Assembly (NCBI GenBank): GCA_021792615.1
Contig: JAJYUJ010000001.1
Span: forward strand, 1 to 64,000
Reading direction: 5' to 3'
Length of the DNA stretch: 64,000 nt
Origin: a bacterium
GTDB taxonomy: Bacteria > JAMCPX01
The position numbers and the translations under genes were made by a program. Of the stretch, positions 32,128-42,081 are shown piece by piece. The notes under the pieces were generated by a model. It saw nothing but the letters and a program-made list of their open reading frames with translations, ran no database searches and was not told the origin of the DNA. The stretch's first letter is position 1. The number at the start of each line of letters is the position of its first letter.

Positions 32128-32376
32128 GAACCCGAAAAATGCAATAAGGAAGTTTACTTATTCGCTCAATCCCACGATCCACCTGATATCTATAAGTTTC
32201 CTTATAGGAACGAGCTTTTAGTCCTCTGTATGTTTATATGCTATTACCCGGTATGGTTTCCTTATCGGATTTTCGAAGAATACCTTTGTCTGACGCGCGA
32301 CCCTTCCCTGTCGGGTGGGTACCCCATCGCTCATTGCATAAACTTCCTTATTTTTCAAACGCATTTTTCGGGTGAA
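32128..32376 (+). mobile_element. MITE-like element, copy B (about 249 bp, contains foreign repeat segment)
   Basis: gaacccgaaaaatgcaataaggaagtttacttattcgctcaatcccacg ... gcatttttcgggtgaa; extra block cccttccctgtcgggtgggtacccc at 32301-32325. Confidence 0.82.
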
Positions 32377-32461
32377 TGGGTGACCGGCCGCTATTTTTCA
32401 GCCAGGGGACTGATCGATCCGTCTTCGGCGGAACAGCGTGGTCCTTCGATTTTTACTCTTG

Positions 32462-33394
32462 TTATGACGCTGAGCTTTTGCCTGCGGATCCGAACACCTC
32501 TATTCTGTTCAGGACCATGGCCTTTACCGCCTGCCGTGCAGGGCCGAGAATGTTCCGCAGGTCGAACGCCTCCGGATGTTTTGTCAGCTCTTCCCGTATG
32601 CCGGCGGTAAATGAGAGGCGGAGGTCCGTATCCGTATTGACCTTACAGATACCTTTTTTAATAGCCTGTTTCATAATATCATCCGGCACGCCCGCGGTGC
32701 CCTTGATCGCAGCGCCGTAAGCATTGGCCTTACTGACGACATCCGCAGGAACGCTCGATGCTCCGTGAAGCACAAGGGGAATACCGGTAAGAAGTGCCAC
32801 GCGCTCCAGCCTCTCCATGTCGAGTCTCGGAATGCCCTTGAATTTAAATGCCCCGTGTGATGTTCCGATCGCGGGTGCGAACGCATCGACACCCGTTTCC
32901 CGAACAAAGGCCTGCGCCTGAGCAGGGTCTACGAGCGATGCCTGCGCATCACCCACCCTGAGCGTGTCCTCTATGCCTTTGAGCCTGCCGAGTTCCGCCT
33001 CGACCGAGACGTTTACCATGTGTGCGATATGTACGACCTGTTTTGTTATGGACAGGTTCTCCTCGAACGGCCTGTCGGAGGCATCCATCATAACCGATGT
33101 GTAGCCGTGCCTGATTGCGTGCATCACGGTCTCGAGGTGCTTGCCGTGATCCAGATGGAGCACCACGTCTATGCCGGCGTTTTCCGCCGCTGTCCTTGCC
33201 AATGCAGCGAGATACCCGATACCCGCGTATTCTATCGCGCCTTCGGTCGTCTGGATTATCACGGGTGCATGAGCCTCAACAGCGGCATCGAGGATGCCCT
33301 GCAGCATTTCCATATTGACAAAGTTGAATGCGCCGACAGCGTAACCCTGTTCCCGAGCCTTCACCAATACCGTGCGCAGGTTGACCAGTCCCAT
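32462..33394 (-). CDS. fba: Class II fructose-bisphosphate (ketose-bisphosphate) aldolase
   Basis: GAFNFVNMEMLQGILDAA, VVLHLDHGKHLETVMHAIRHGYTSVMMDASDRPFEENL, LVLHGASSVP, VNTDTDLRLSFTAGIRE. Confidence 0.95.
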   Translation of the reverse strand: MGLVNLRTVLVKAREQGYAVGAFNFVNMEMLQGILDAAVEAHAPVIIQTTEGAIEYAGIGYLAALARTAAENAGIDVVLHLDHGKHLETVMHAIRHGYTSVMMDASDRPFEENLSITKQVVHIAHMVNVSVEAELGRLKGIEDTLRVGDAQASLVDPAQAQAFVRETGVDAFAPAIGTSHGAFKFKGIPRLDMERLERVALLTGIPLVLHGASSVPADVVSKANAYGAAIKGTAGVPDDIMKQAIKKGICKVNTDTDLRLSFTAGIREELTKHPEAFDLRNILGPARQAVKAMVLNRIEVFGSAGKSSAS

Positions 33395-34953
33395 TAAACA
33401 CCTTGCTTTTTGTTCAATACCGGAACTTGCACGGGCTGCGGCTCGATAACAACGGTGTGTTGCCCGCTCTGTCCCTGCCAGGGTATCAATACACGCTGTG
33501 TGTACGGGTCTATACTGACGTCGATCTGGCTCCCGTCAAGCAGGACGATGAACCCGTCCGGATAGGTGTGGTGCGGGATGTACGCAAGCGGTGCGCCTTC
33601 GCCGCCGTTTGCCTTGAACGTAACGGTCAGAGTGTCCGTAGCATAGTCAAAAACATTGCTGACGAACCTTCCCGGGACTGCAAGCATGTACGGTTTTGCC
33701 AGTGCATCGAGGCCCGGCTGTGATGCTGTAAATCCGTTCACCGTATAGTCCCAGGAATAACATCCCCATGAGTTTGCAGCGTCACTCCCGAAGTCCGTCC
33801 AGTCCCAGAAGGCATTGCCCATAAACCGCTCGTCGGCGAGTTCCAGGACGGCAGTTACATACGGAAGCGGATTATTTATCTGATGCAGGTTCGTGCCCCA
33901 TTCATCAAGAACAGGAACAGCTCCGTAGGATTGAGCCTCTGCGATGGCGGAGTTGAATGTTGCGGTTAAAGCAGTAAACCAATCGCTGTAGGTTGAAAAA
34001 TTCAACCCGGCCAATCCCGGGTAAAGATGAAACGCATAGACGATGTCCTTATCCGGAAACGCGGAAGTCCGCAGCGGATATTTGAGTGAAAAGTTGCGCG
34101 TCGTTACCTCGGGCTCGAGCCAGAACAGGTGATTGTTGTCGACTTCGCGCAGGTACTTTGCTGCCTTGACATGAAAATCGTCGAGCAGCTTGAGTCCGTT
34201 GGGCGTCTGAATAGCGACGGGCTCGTTCATGTCCTCGTAACCGATAACCGCCGGATTGTCCGCATACCGTGATGCAACGAGCTGCCAGAGGGGCATAAAG
34301 CGCTCCTGCAGATTGTCCACATCTTCCCAGAACGAATTGAACGCATCGAGCACCGGTGCTGACGTGCGCCTCAGGTTCAGATCATAGCACGGGCAGGAAA
34401 GTGTCGGGCCCTGTGCAAGAGGGCCGCTGAGCAGGGTGGTCGGCGTGGGTATGATCGCCCACAGGGGGGCACCGTCCTCTCCGATTTCTTTCGAATATGC
34501 ATCCTCGTGATAATCTATCAGTACGTATATGCCGGCATTCTGTGCGCTCTTCAGAACGCTGTCCAGGAGTTGGAGATCGGCATAATTGAATGTTCCCTCT
34601 GTCGGCTCAAGCCCGCTCCAGTTGACTGCGAGGCGGATGAAATTGAATCCGAGGTGTGCCATCTGTTGTATCTGGGCATCGGTAAAGCTTGCGAGGTCTT
34701 CGTTACGCGTGCGGCCGTCGCTGAAGGTCACGTCGAAAAGATTTTCGAATTTTGCATTGACGCCGTGCAAAAGTACCTGTCTGCCATACTGATCGACGAG
34801 GACGCCGTTCGACTCTTTGATCCAGCTCAGGGTTTTTGTCGTCAGGGGCGGCAGCGGTGTTGAAGCCTTTTTTGCCGAGCATGACACAAGAAGACCCGCG
34901 GCCATGAAGAGTACAACAACAAATCCAAACACTCTTTTTCCATCTTTGTGCAT
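33394..34953 (-). CDS. GH5-family glycoside hydrolase lipoprotein, endoglycosylceramidase-like (second copy)
   Basis: Lipobox LVSC; LVDQYGRQVLLHGVNAKFENLF; GYEDMNEPVA; PVLDEWGTNL; start MHKDGKR behind SD ggagg. Confidence 0.87.
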   Translation of the reverse strand: MHKDGKRVFGFVVVLFMAAGLLVSCSAKKASTPLPPLTTKTLSWIKESNGVLVDQYGRQVLLHGVNAKFENLFDVTFSDGRTRNEDLASFTDAQIQQMAHLGFNFIRLAVNWSGLEPTEGTFNYADLQLLDSVLKSAQNAGIYVLIDYHEDAYSKEIGEDGAPLWAIIPTPTTLLSGPLAQGPTLSCPCYDLNLRRTSAPVLDAFNSFWEDVDNLQERFMPLWQLVASRYADNPAVIGYEDMNEPVAIQTPNGLKLLDDFHVKAAKYLREVDNNHLFWLEPEVTTRNFSLKYPLRTSAFPDKDIVYAFHLYPGLAGLNFSTYSDWFTALTATFNSAIAEAQSYGAVPVLDEWGTNLHQINNPLPYVTAVLELADERFMGNAFWDWTDFGSDAANSWGCYSWDYTVNGFTASQPGLDALAKPYMLAVPGRFVSNVFDYATDTLTVTFKANGGEGAPLAYIPHHTYPDGFIVLLDGSQIDVSIDPYTQRVLIPWQGQSGQHTVVIEPQPVQVPVLNKKQGV

Positions 34954-35121
34954 TTTTTTCCTCCGTTCGATAGTCATTCAAAGGCTTTCTTAGCGTATAT
35001 CAAGTGCGCCATAAGTCAATCCAAAGAGCACAGCATAAGGTTTGAGCAATGACCTGAAGCAATACATTGACTCATGGCCGTGGATAGTATATTGAAAGAG
35101 AAAAAAAGGGAGAAAACGGAT

Positions 35122-36135
35122 ATGATTTTAAAACGGTTTTCCGGATTTTTTTTAGGTATTTTGGCCGTCGTTCTTTTGAGTGCTCAGGCCGTCTGCGCGG
35201 ATACCGTTGTGCTCAAGAATGGCGACACGATCACCGGAAAGATCACCGGAGGAAGCAAAGGCACACTCATCATGTCCACGGACTATTCGTCTCCTATTAC
35301 CCTGCAGACAGGTACAATCAAAAAAATTACCATGGAAAAACCGCTCAACGTGCAACTTAAAGACGGCAAAACAATGCAGGGAAAATTTGCTATAGGGAGT
35401 AACGGGAAACTCGAGATCCAAACCGGACAGGGCGTATCCCCTTCCACCCTGAACTGGGACCAAATTCGGGCATTGAATCCACCGCCGAGCTCGGTGACCG
35501 GAAATATCACAGCCGGAGCAAATACGCAGTCCGGCAATGCCCACGTGTTGAATGCATCCATCGGTGGAAATGTGCTGTGGAAGGGATCATGGGACAATGC
35601 CGGTATCCGTTTCCTCTACAACTACGCTCAGAACGCAGGAATAATGTCTGCCCGCAACGTCTATGGCTCGGCAAAATATGAGCACCTTTTTACGGATTAT
35701 TTTTATGGGTATGCGGACATGGAGATGCTTTCGGATAAATTCAGGGACTTGCGTCTGCGCACCGCTGAGGGCCCCGGCATAGGATATCAGGTATGGAGCG
35801 TTCCTTCGAGCACCCTTTCGGTGGAAGCCGGCTACTCTTATTTTACCGAGGACCACTTTGTCGGGAAGGACGGCTCGTGGAGTACCCTGCGTGCTGCCGG
35901 CACGTTTCTGTGGGCCCTCGGAAATGCAGTGCGCTTTTCCGAATATTTCGTTCTGTATGACAGGCTCGACAGGACAGACAACTATACGACACGAAACGAA
36001 GCGAGTATCTCATCGGCGCTGGCAGGGAACCTGGCCCTCAAGGTATCAAATATCATCGAATATAACCGCACCCCGCCCCCCGGAATCTTCAGTATGGATA
36101 TATACTGGGTCGCCGGCCTCCAATACACCTTTTAA
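35122..36135 (+). CDS. DUF481-type outer membrane beta-barrel protein
   Basis: Signal peptide ending AVCADTVVLKNGDTITGKI; barrel-like C-terminus ending WVAGLQYTF. Confidence 0.82.
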   Translation: MILKRFSGFFLGILAVVLLSAQAVCADTVVLKNGDTITGKITGGSKGTLIMSTDYSSPITLQTGTIKKITMEKPLNVQLKDGKTMQGKFAIGSNGKLEIQTGQGVSPSTLNWDQIRALNPPPSSVTGNITAGANTQSGNAHVLNASIGGNVLWKGSWDNAGIRFLYNYAQNAGIMSARNVYGSAKYEHLFTDYFYGYADMEMLSDKFRDLRLRTAEGPGIGYQVWSVPSSTLSVEAGYSYFTEDHFVGKDGSWSTLRAAGTFLWALGNAVRFSEYFVLYDRLDRTDNYTTRNEASISSALAGNLALKVSNIIEYNRTPPPGIFSMDIYWVAGLQYTF

Positions 36136-36227
36136 CCTAAAAAATACATTTTAAAGGAATAGGGGCAGATAAGCGGGCACGTTTGTCTCGTGATTGTTTC
36201 GGATCAAAAAAACTCCGGCTGGGTAGG

Positions 36228-37445
36228 CTATCTGGAATCCCCGGTAATGCTGATCCTGCCGTATTCTCCGTCATAACCGGGTGTAATCGTTACCTTACTG
36301 TTCCTGACCTTCAGGATCCCGGTCAGAATGTTCTCCGGCAGCATGTCCCGCAGCTCCGCTGCAGGTATATTCTGCAAGATGTCGAGCTCGGGTATGCCTT
36401 TGTCTATCACAACCCCGGTGTATAACCTGTTTACCCCGACGGTGTTGACGCCGGTCCCAAGTATGTCCGCCATGATCTCTTTGAGCGGGATAAGGTGACG
36501 AAAAGGTATTGCGTTGTCCGGCACGATCCCGTTTTTTCTCGTTGCAAGGCTGTCGACACGGTTCAAAACACCGATGGTCAGGGGCTTGCCGCAAACCGGG
36601 CATATCCCGTCATGCCGGCGGGACTGTTCCGGAGAAAAACTGACTTTACAGGTGCGGTGACCGTCAAAATGATACTTGCCCTCTTCGGGAAAAAACTCTA
36701 CGGTATACAGGAACCGTTTTTTGTCTTTGGATATTATTGCCGAGACGATGTCCATATAGGACATCGTGCAATCGAACACATTCGCCTCCCTGCCGAGTTT
36801 CTCCGGTGAATGTGCGTCGGAGTTCGAGATGAGCGTGATCCCGTCAAGTGCCTTAACGCGCCAGTTCATGGGCGGGTCCGATGAAAGTCCGGTTTCGATA
36901 GCGTGTATGTGATGTACCTGGTCTTCGAAGCATTCTTCGATCGAATCAAAGCCCGATTTCGAACCGAAAACAGAGTACCACGGTGTCCATGCGTGTGCGG
37001 GTATGACCATGCACGATGAAGACGCATCCATGACCAGTTTGACAAGGTCTTTTGCACTGAACCCGAATATCGGCCTTCCGTCGTAATCGAGCCTGCCGAG
37101 CCTTGAAAGCGCCCGGGAAATCTTGTCGACCGCATCGAACGAAGGGGCCGTGAGTACGTTGTGGATGCGCCGGGTCTTGCCTTTGGAGGAGTAGATATTG
37201 CTGATCTCTGACGTCAGCATGAAGCGGACACCCCGGTCCGGGCCTTTGAGCGCGAAAAGCCCGTCTTCCGCAGGCACCAGTTTTTGTTTCAGCTCTTTGC
37301 TGTATGCAGGGTGGGTGAAGTCTCCTGTGCCCACAAGGTTGATGCCCTTGCGGTGCGCCCACAGGGCAATGCTATCGACATCCATGTCTTTGCTCGTCGC
37401 CCTGCTGTACTTGGAGTGAACATGCAGGTCCGCAATGATTTTCAT
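36228..37445 (-). CDS. PHP-domain endonuclease Q-like protein
   Basis: MKIIADLHVHSKYSRATSKDMDVDSIALWAHRKGINLVGTGDFTHPAY; zinc-finger-like CKVSFSPEQSRRHDGICPVCGKPLTIGVLNRVDSLA. Confidence 0.87.
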   Translation of the reverse strand: MKIIADLHVHSKYSRATSKDMDVDSIALWAHRKGINLVGTGDFTHPAYSKELKQKLVPAEDGLFALKGPDRGVRFMLTSEISNIYSSKGKTRRIHNVLTAPSFDAVDKISRALSRLGRLDYDGRPIFGFSAKDLVKLVMDASSSCMVIPAHAWTPWYSVFGSKSGFDSIEECFEDQVHHIHAIETGLSSDPPMNWRVKALDGITLISNSDAHSPEKLGREANVFDCTMSYMDIVSAIISKDKKRFLYTVEFFPEEGKYHFDGHRTCKVSFSPEQSRRHDGICPVCGKPLTIGVLNRVDSLATRKNGIVPDNAIPFRHLIPLKEIMADILGTGVNTVGVNRLYTGVVIDKGIPELDILQNIPAAELRDMLPENILTGILKVRNSKVTITPGYDGEYGRISITGDSR

Positions 37446-38434
37446 GAGACCCTTATGTTGATCCGCTCCCCGCACGTGCTGCAGCGGTTGTCCTTCAAAC
37501 CCCTGATCCTGACGGTGTAACCAATCCTTTCGATGAGAAGGTTTTTGCATTTCGGACAGTAGGTGCTGTCCGTTTTGCTGTCTATGACATTGCCCACGTA
37601 TACATAGTTGAGTTTTTTGCTTGCGTAGGCGTATGCGAATTCGAGCACCCCCACCGGTGTCGGCGGAGCATCGAGCTTGTAGCTCGGGAAATAGCGCGAG
37701 AAATGGAGAATCGTGTCTTTGCCGAGAGAGGCAACATAGTCGACAAGTCTTTTTATCTGGTCCTCGGATGTGTTATATCCCGTTACCAGCAGGTTTGTCA
37801 GCTCGACGTGCACGCCCTTTTTCAGGGCATATTCAATGGTGTGTTTTACCGGTTCAAGCCTGCCCTTGCACAGCCTCTTGTAAAAATCATCGTCCATAGA
37901 CTTGAGGTCTATATTCATCGCATCAATGAGTGGAATGATGTCCTCAAGCGGCTGCGGATTGACGAACCCGTTCGAGACAAGCACATTCATCATGCCCTTT
38001 TCGCGGAAGAATTTTGCCGTGTCCTCCACGAACTCGAACCAGATGAACGGCTCGTTGTAGGTATAGGCAATGCCGAGGGAATCCGTTTGTTTTGCCTGCT
38101 CATAGAGATACTCTTTTGTCGTTTCGTGCGTGGGCGCCTGACCCTCGACAAGCTCCCAGTTCTGACAGAACATGCAGTTGAAGCTGCATCCGATGGTGCC
38201 GACCGAGAGGATAGATGAGCCGGGATAGAAGTGGTACAAAGGTTTTTTTTCTATGGGATCGAGGTTCATGGCACTGATCGTGTTGTAGGTCTCCGCGATG
38301 AGCATGCCGTCCTTGTTGCTCCGTATACCGCAGACACCCCTGTGCCCGCCGGCTATCAGGCAGTTATACGGACACAGCCCGCACCGTACCCTGCCGTCCT
38401 TTTCCTTCGTCGAGTATTTTGCAGGTATCTTCAT
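37442..38434 (-). CDS. amrS: AmmeMemoRadiSam-type radical SAM enzyme
   Basis: VRCGLCPYNCLIAGGHRGVCGIRSNKDG; radical SAM CSFNCMFCQNWE; ATGA overlap with downstream PHP gene. Confidence 0.92.
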   Translation of the reverse strand: MKIPAKYSTKEKDGRVRCGLCPYNCLIAGGHRGVCGIRSNKDGMLIAETYNTISAMNLDPIEKKPLYHFYPGSSILSVGTIGCSFNCMFCQNWELVEGQAPTHETTKEYLYEQAKQTDSLGIAYTYNEPFIWFEFVEDTAKFFREKGMMNVLVSNGFVNPQPLEDIIPLIDAMNIDLKSMDDDFYKRLCKGRLEPVKHTIEYALKKGVHVELTNLLVTGYNTSEDQIKRLVDYVASLGKDTILHFSRYFPSYKLDAPPTPVGVLEFAYAYASKKLNYVYVGNVIDSKTDSTYCPKCKNLLIERIGYTVRIRGLKDNRCSTCGERINIRVS

Positions 38435-38582
38435 GTTCCACCCCCTCTGCTTTCCAGGATACCACAACCAACCGGCGCATTTCCACAAAATCGGAAAGGG
38501 TGATACAGTTATTTTTCTCTGGACATACTTCGAATGGTTACTATCTTCTGAGCATGTTACAGAGTTGCTGCAAGGAGGATGT

Positions 38583-39686
38583 ATGAAGGCGATAGCAGTC
38601 AACCCGGGCAAGCCCGGGGTCTTTTTTGTGGAGAGGGATGAACCCCGCCTGCAATCACCGGACGATATCAAGGTAAAGATCCTCGACGTCGGCATTTGCG
38701 GGACAGACCGTGAAGAGGCGAACGGCGGAAGATCCCTGACCGCTCCGGATCAGAAAGACCTTGTCATAGGACACGAAATGTTCGGTGTCGTGCAGGAAAC
38801 GGGCAAGGACGTTACGCAGGTCAGGGCGGGCGACTATATTGCTTTTACCGTACGCCGGGGCTGCGGGCATTGTGATGCATGCACCATGGGCAGGCCTGAT
38901 ATGTGCACTTCGGGCGGCTACACGGAACGGGGTATATGGGGGCGCGACGGGTATCAGACCGAGTTTGTGGTGGATAAAGAGGACTACTGCGTACCAATTC
39001 CCCCGGAGGTCCGGGACATCGGTGTCCTGGCAGAGCCGCTCTCTGTGGCTGAGAAGGCGATCGATGAAAGCGTCCTTGTCCAGAAAAGCCGCCTGCCGTA
39101 TGTCCGGGATGCATCCGGGGTTCTGGCCGGCAGGAACATCCTGATCGCCGGTATTGGCCCGATAGGTCTGCTTGCAGGCTTTATTCTCAGACTCAGAGGG
39201 GCAAAGGTGTACGGACTGGATGTTGTCGATGAGGATTCGCCCAGGGCACGGGTGCTCAGCGATATAGGCGGAACATATGTGGACGGCAAAAAGGTGAAGG
39301 TTGACGACATACAAAAAACGTATGGGTCCATGGACATGATCTTCGAGGCAACGGGCGTTACATCCCTTGAATTCAATCTCCTCGATGCACTCGGTATCAA
39401 CGGCCTGTATGTCCTGACCGGTATTCCCGGCGGGGAGAGGCCCCTGCAGGTACAGGGTCCGGACATTATACGCAGACTTGTTTTAAACAACCAGGTCATG
39501 ATCGGCAGTGTCAATGCCGGTAAGACCCATTACCGGATGGCTGTTGCCGACCTGATGAAGTTCAGGCAGGCTTACGGCAGCGCGATTGACCGGGTTATTA
39601 CGCAGAGGATTCCCTGCGATAAGGTGCAGGATGCGTTCATGCACAACACGGCTGAAGAGATTAAGACCGTAATACAATGGGGGTGA
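38583..39686 (+). CDS. Glucose 1-dehydrogenase-like zinc MDR alcohol dehydrogenase (archaeal-type GDH)
   Basis: GICGTDREEANGG, GHEMFGVVQETG, RRGCGHCDACTMGRPDMCTSGGYTERGIWGRDGYQTEFVV. Confidence 0.9.
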   Translation: MKAIAVNPGKPGVFFVERDEPRLQSPDDIKVKILDVGICGTDREEANGGRSLTAPDQKDLVIGHEMFGVVQETGKDVTQVRAGDYIAFTVRRGCGHCDACTMGRPDMCTSGGYTERGIWGRDGYQTEFVVDKEDYCVPIPPEVRDIGVLAEPLSVAEKAIDESVLVQKSRLPYVRDASGVLAGRNILIAGIGPIGLLAGFILRLRGAKVYGLDVVDEDSPRARVLSDIGGTYVDGKKVKVDDIQKTYGSMDMIFEATGVTSLEFNLLDALGINGLYVLTGIPGGERPLQVQGPDIIRRLVLNNQVMIGSVNAGKTHYRMAVADLMKFRQAYGSAIDRVITQRIPCDKVQDAFMHNTAEEIKTVIQWG

Positions 39687-39690
39687 AGGT

Positions 39691-42081
39691 ATGCTGAAAC
39701 AGGCGCCGGGCAAACCCGGCATGGAACCAAAATGGACATCCAGTGCCAAGAGCGGGGTTGGTACGGCCGTCAGCGGTAACAGCCGCGTATGGTTTACCGT
39801 GAGCCACGGCATCATCAACGAGATCTATTATCCCGGTATTGATCAGGCATGCACCAGGGACATGGGCATGATTGTAACAGACGGGTCATCATTCTTTTCG
39901 GAAGAAAAGCGGCATGCAATGCCCGGGATATCATACCTCGCGGATGGCGTTCCCGGCTTCAGCTTAGTCAACGCATGCATGCAGGGCAGATACAAGATTC
40001 ACAAAGAGGTTATCACGGACCCCGGGAGAAACACCGTCCTCCAGCGCACGCGGTTCGTCCCGATCAAGGGCAGTGCAAAGGATTACCACCTCTACGTCCT
40101 GCTTGCCCCGCATATAGGAAACAGGGGATATGGAAACAACGCGGTGAGCGGGGAATATAAAGGTATTCCCATGCTGTTCGCTTTCAGGGAAGGGACAGCG
40201 ATTGCGCTCGCCTGCTCAACCGGCTTTATAAAACGGTCTGTCGGGTTTGCCGGGGTATCCGATGGGTGGCAGGACCTTTACCGGCACAAGATCATGACAT
40301 GGGAATATACCGCTGCGAACGACGGCAATGTTGCGATGACCGGTGAAATAGATCCCGTTCACAACAACGGGGAATTTGTCCTGTCCATCGGTTTTGGCAG
40401 GACAATGGCGGAGGCGGGCAACACTGCACGGGCATCCTTGTTGAAAGGCTTTGATACATGCAAAACAGAGTATATTGAGGGCTGGGCATCTTATCAAAAA
40501 GGACTGCTGGATATACACAGCCCGTCTCCGGAAAAGGAAGTGAACCATTACCGGGCAAGTACTGCCGTGCTCAAGACACATGAATCAAAAAACGTACCCG
40601 GCGCTGTTATTGCATCCCTCTCCATACCATGGGGACAGGCAACCGGAGACGACGATATTGGCGGGTACCATCTTATATGGCCCAGGGACGTCGTAGAAAC
40701 GGCGGGGGGCTTCCTTGCAGCAGGCGACTACAGTTCGGCCCGGAGGGTGCTGTTTTATCTGATGACAACGCAGGAGGCTGACGGGCATTGGCCGCAGAAC
40801 ATGTGGCAGGAAGGAACGCCGTTCTGGGGAGGCATACAACTGGATGAAACGGCTTTTCCAATCCTGCTTGCCGGCATGTTGAAGCGGGAAGGCATGCTCG
40901 GTACACTCGACCCGCGGCGTATGGTTGAAAAGGCCGCCGGGTTCATCCTGCGCAACGGGCCTGTCACCCAGCAGGACCGGTGGGAAGAAGACCCCGGCTA
41001 CTCTCCGTTTACACTCGCGGTCGAGATATCCGCGCTGATCGTGGCTGCGGAATTCGCACAACAGCAGGGCATGTCCGATAAGGCCGCTTATATGAGGGAA
41101 ACGGCGGATATGTGGAATGCGTCCATAGAGAGATGGGTATACGTAAAAGACACCGGGCTCGCGGACCGGATGGACGTAGACGGTTATTATGTCAGGATCG
41201 CACCTCCGGATACATCCAGTGCGGGTTCGCCGCTCCGCGGCTTTGTACCGATCAAGAACCGTCCTTACGGGGATAATATCAAAGCAGCTGCCAATATCAT
41301 CAGTACGGATTTTCTTGCACTTGTCAGGTTCGGGCTCAGGGCACCGGACGATCCCCATATCATCAATACCCTCAAGGTTGTTGATGCCATGCTCAGGAGG
41401 CAGACGCCGAACGGTACATCCTGGCACCGGTACAACGATGACGGCTACGGCGAACATCAGGACGGGAGCGCATATGACGGTACGGGAATAGGCCGGCTCT
41501 GGCCCCTGCTGACCGGGGAGAGGGCTCACTACGAGCTCCATGCCGGCAACATCACCGGGGCAAAGCAACTCCTGCTCGATATGGAGAGGTTCAGCAATGA
41601 ATCGGGGCTTATATCCGAACAGGTCTGGGATGCACCCGACGTGCCCGAGAGAGAATTGTTTGCCGGACGGCCTTCCGGTTCTGCCATGCCCCTGGTGTGG
41701 GCGCATGCGGAGTACTTAAAGCTCCTTCGCTCCATCCGCGACAACAGGATCTTTGACATGATGTCCGAGGTTTATAAAAGGTATGTTGTGGAAAAACGGG
41801 GCTCGGCACTCTACGCATGGAAGTTCAATCAGAAATGCAGGAGTATCAAAAAGGGAGGCGTGCTCAGGATAGAAACTGTGTCACCCGTCCTTGTTCACTG
41901 GAGTCCTGATCACTGGCACACGGTCCATGACACGGAGTCAAAAGATACGGGCATGGGTATGCATGTCGTCGATATAGATACGGGGAGCATGGCAGCGGGC
42001 TCGGACATTGTGTTTACATTCTTCTGGCCTGAAGAAAACCGCTGGGAAGGCCGGGACTTCGTTGTAACCGTCAGGGTGTAA
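39691..42081 (+). CDS. GH15 glucoamylase/glucodextranase-like enzyme
   Basis: FTVSHGIINEIYYPGIDQACTRDMGMIVTDGSSFF; HLIWPRDVVETAGGFLAAGDYSSARRVLFYLMTTQEADGHWPQNMW; GIGRLWPLLTGERAHYEL. Confidence 0.93.
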   Translation: MLKQAPGKPGMEPKWTSSAKSGVGTAVSGNSRVWFTVSHGIINEIYYPGIDQACTRDMGMIVTDGSSFFSEEKRHAMPGISYLADGVPGFSLVNACMQGRYKIHKEVITDPGRNTVLQRTRFVPIKGSAKDYHLYVLLAPHIGNRGYGNNAVSGEYKGIPMLFAFREGTAIALACSTGFIKRSVGFAGVSDGWQDLYRHKIMTWEYTAANDGNVAMTGEIDPVHNNGEFVLSIGFGRTMAEAGNTARASLLKGFDTCKTEYIEGWASYQKGLLDIHSPSPEKEVNHYRASTAVLKTHESKNVPGAVIASLSIPWGQATGDDDIGGYHLIWPRDVVETAGGFLAAGDYSSARRVLFYLMTTQEADGHWPQNMWQEGTPFWGGIQLDETAFPILLAGMLKREGMLGTLDPRRMVEKAAGFILRNGPVTQQDRWEEDPGYSPFTLAVEISALIVAAEFAQQQGMSDKAAYMRETADMWNASIERWVYVKDTGLADRMDVDGYYVRIAPPDTSSAGSPLRGFVPIKNRPYGDNIKAAANIISTDFLALVRFGLRAPDDPHIINTLKVVDAMLRRQTPNGTSWHRYNDDGYGEHQDGSAYDGTGIGRLWPLLTGERAHYELHAGNITGAKQLLLDMERFSNESGLISEQVWDAPDVPERELFAGRPSGSAMPLVWAHAEYLKLLRSIRDNRIFDMMSEVYKRYVVEKRGSALYAWKFNQKCRSIKKGGVLRIETVSPVLVHWSPDHWHTVHDTESKDTGMGMHVVDIDTGSMAAGSDIVFTFFWPEENRWEGRDFVVTVRV

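Noticed and set aside
36945-37362. Antisense/alternative-frame ORFs over conserved genes (e.g. 36946-37362, 40585-41706, 47496-48386, 5240-6283)
   Set aside because: Low-complexity Arg/His/Pro-rich products in alternative frames of recognised genes; typical shadow ORFs.
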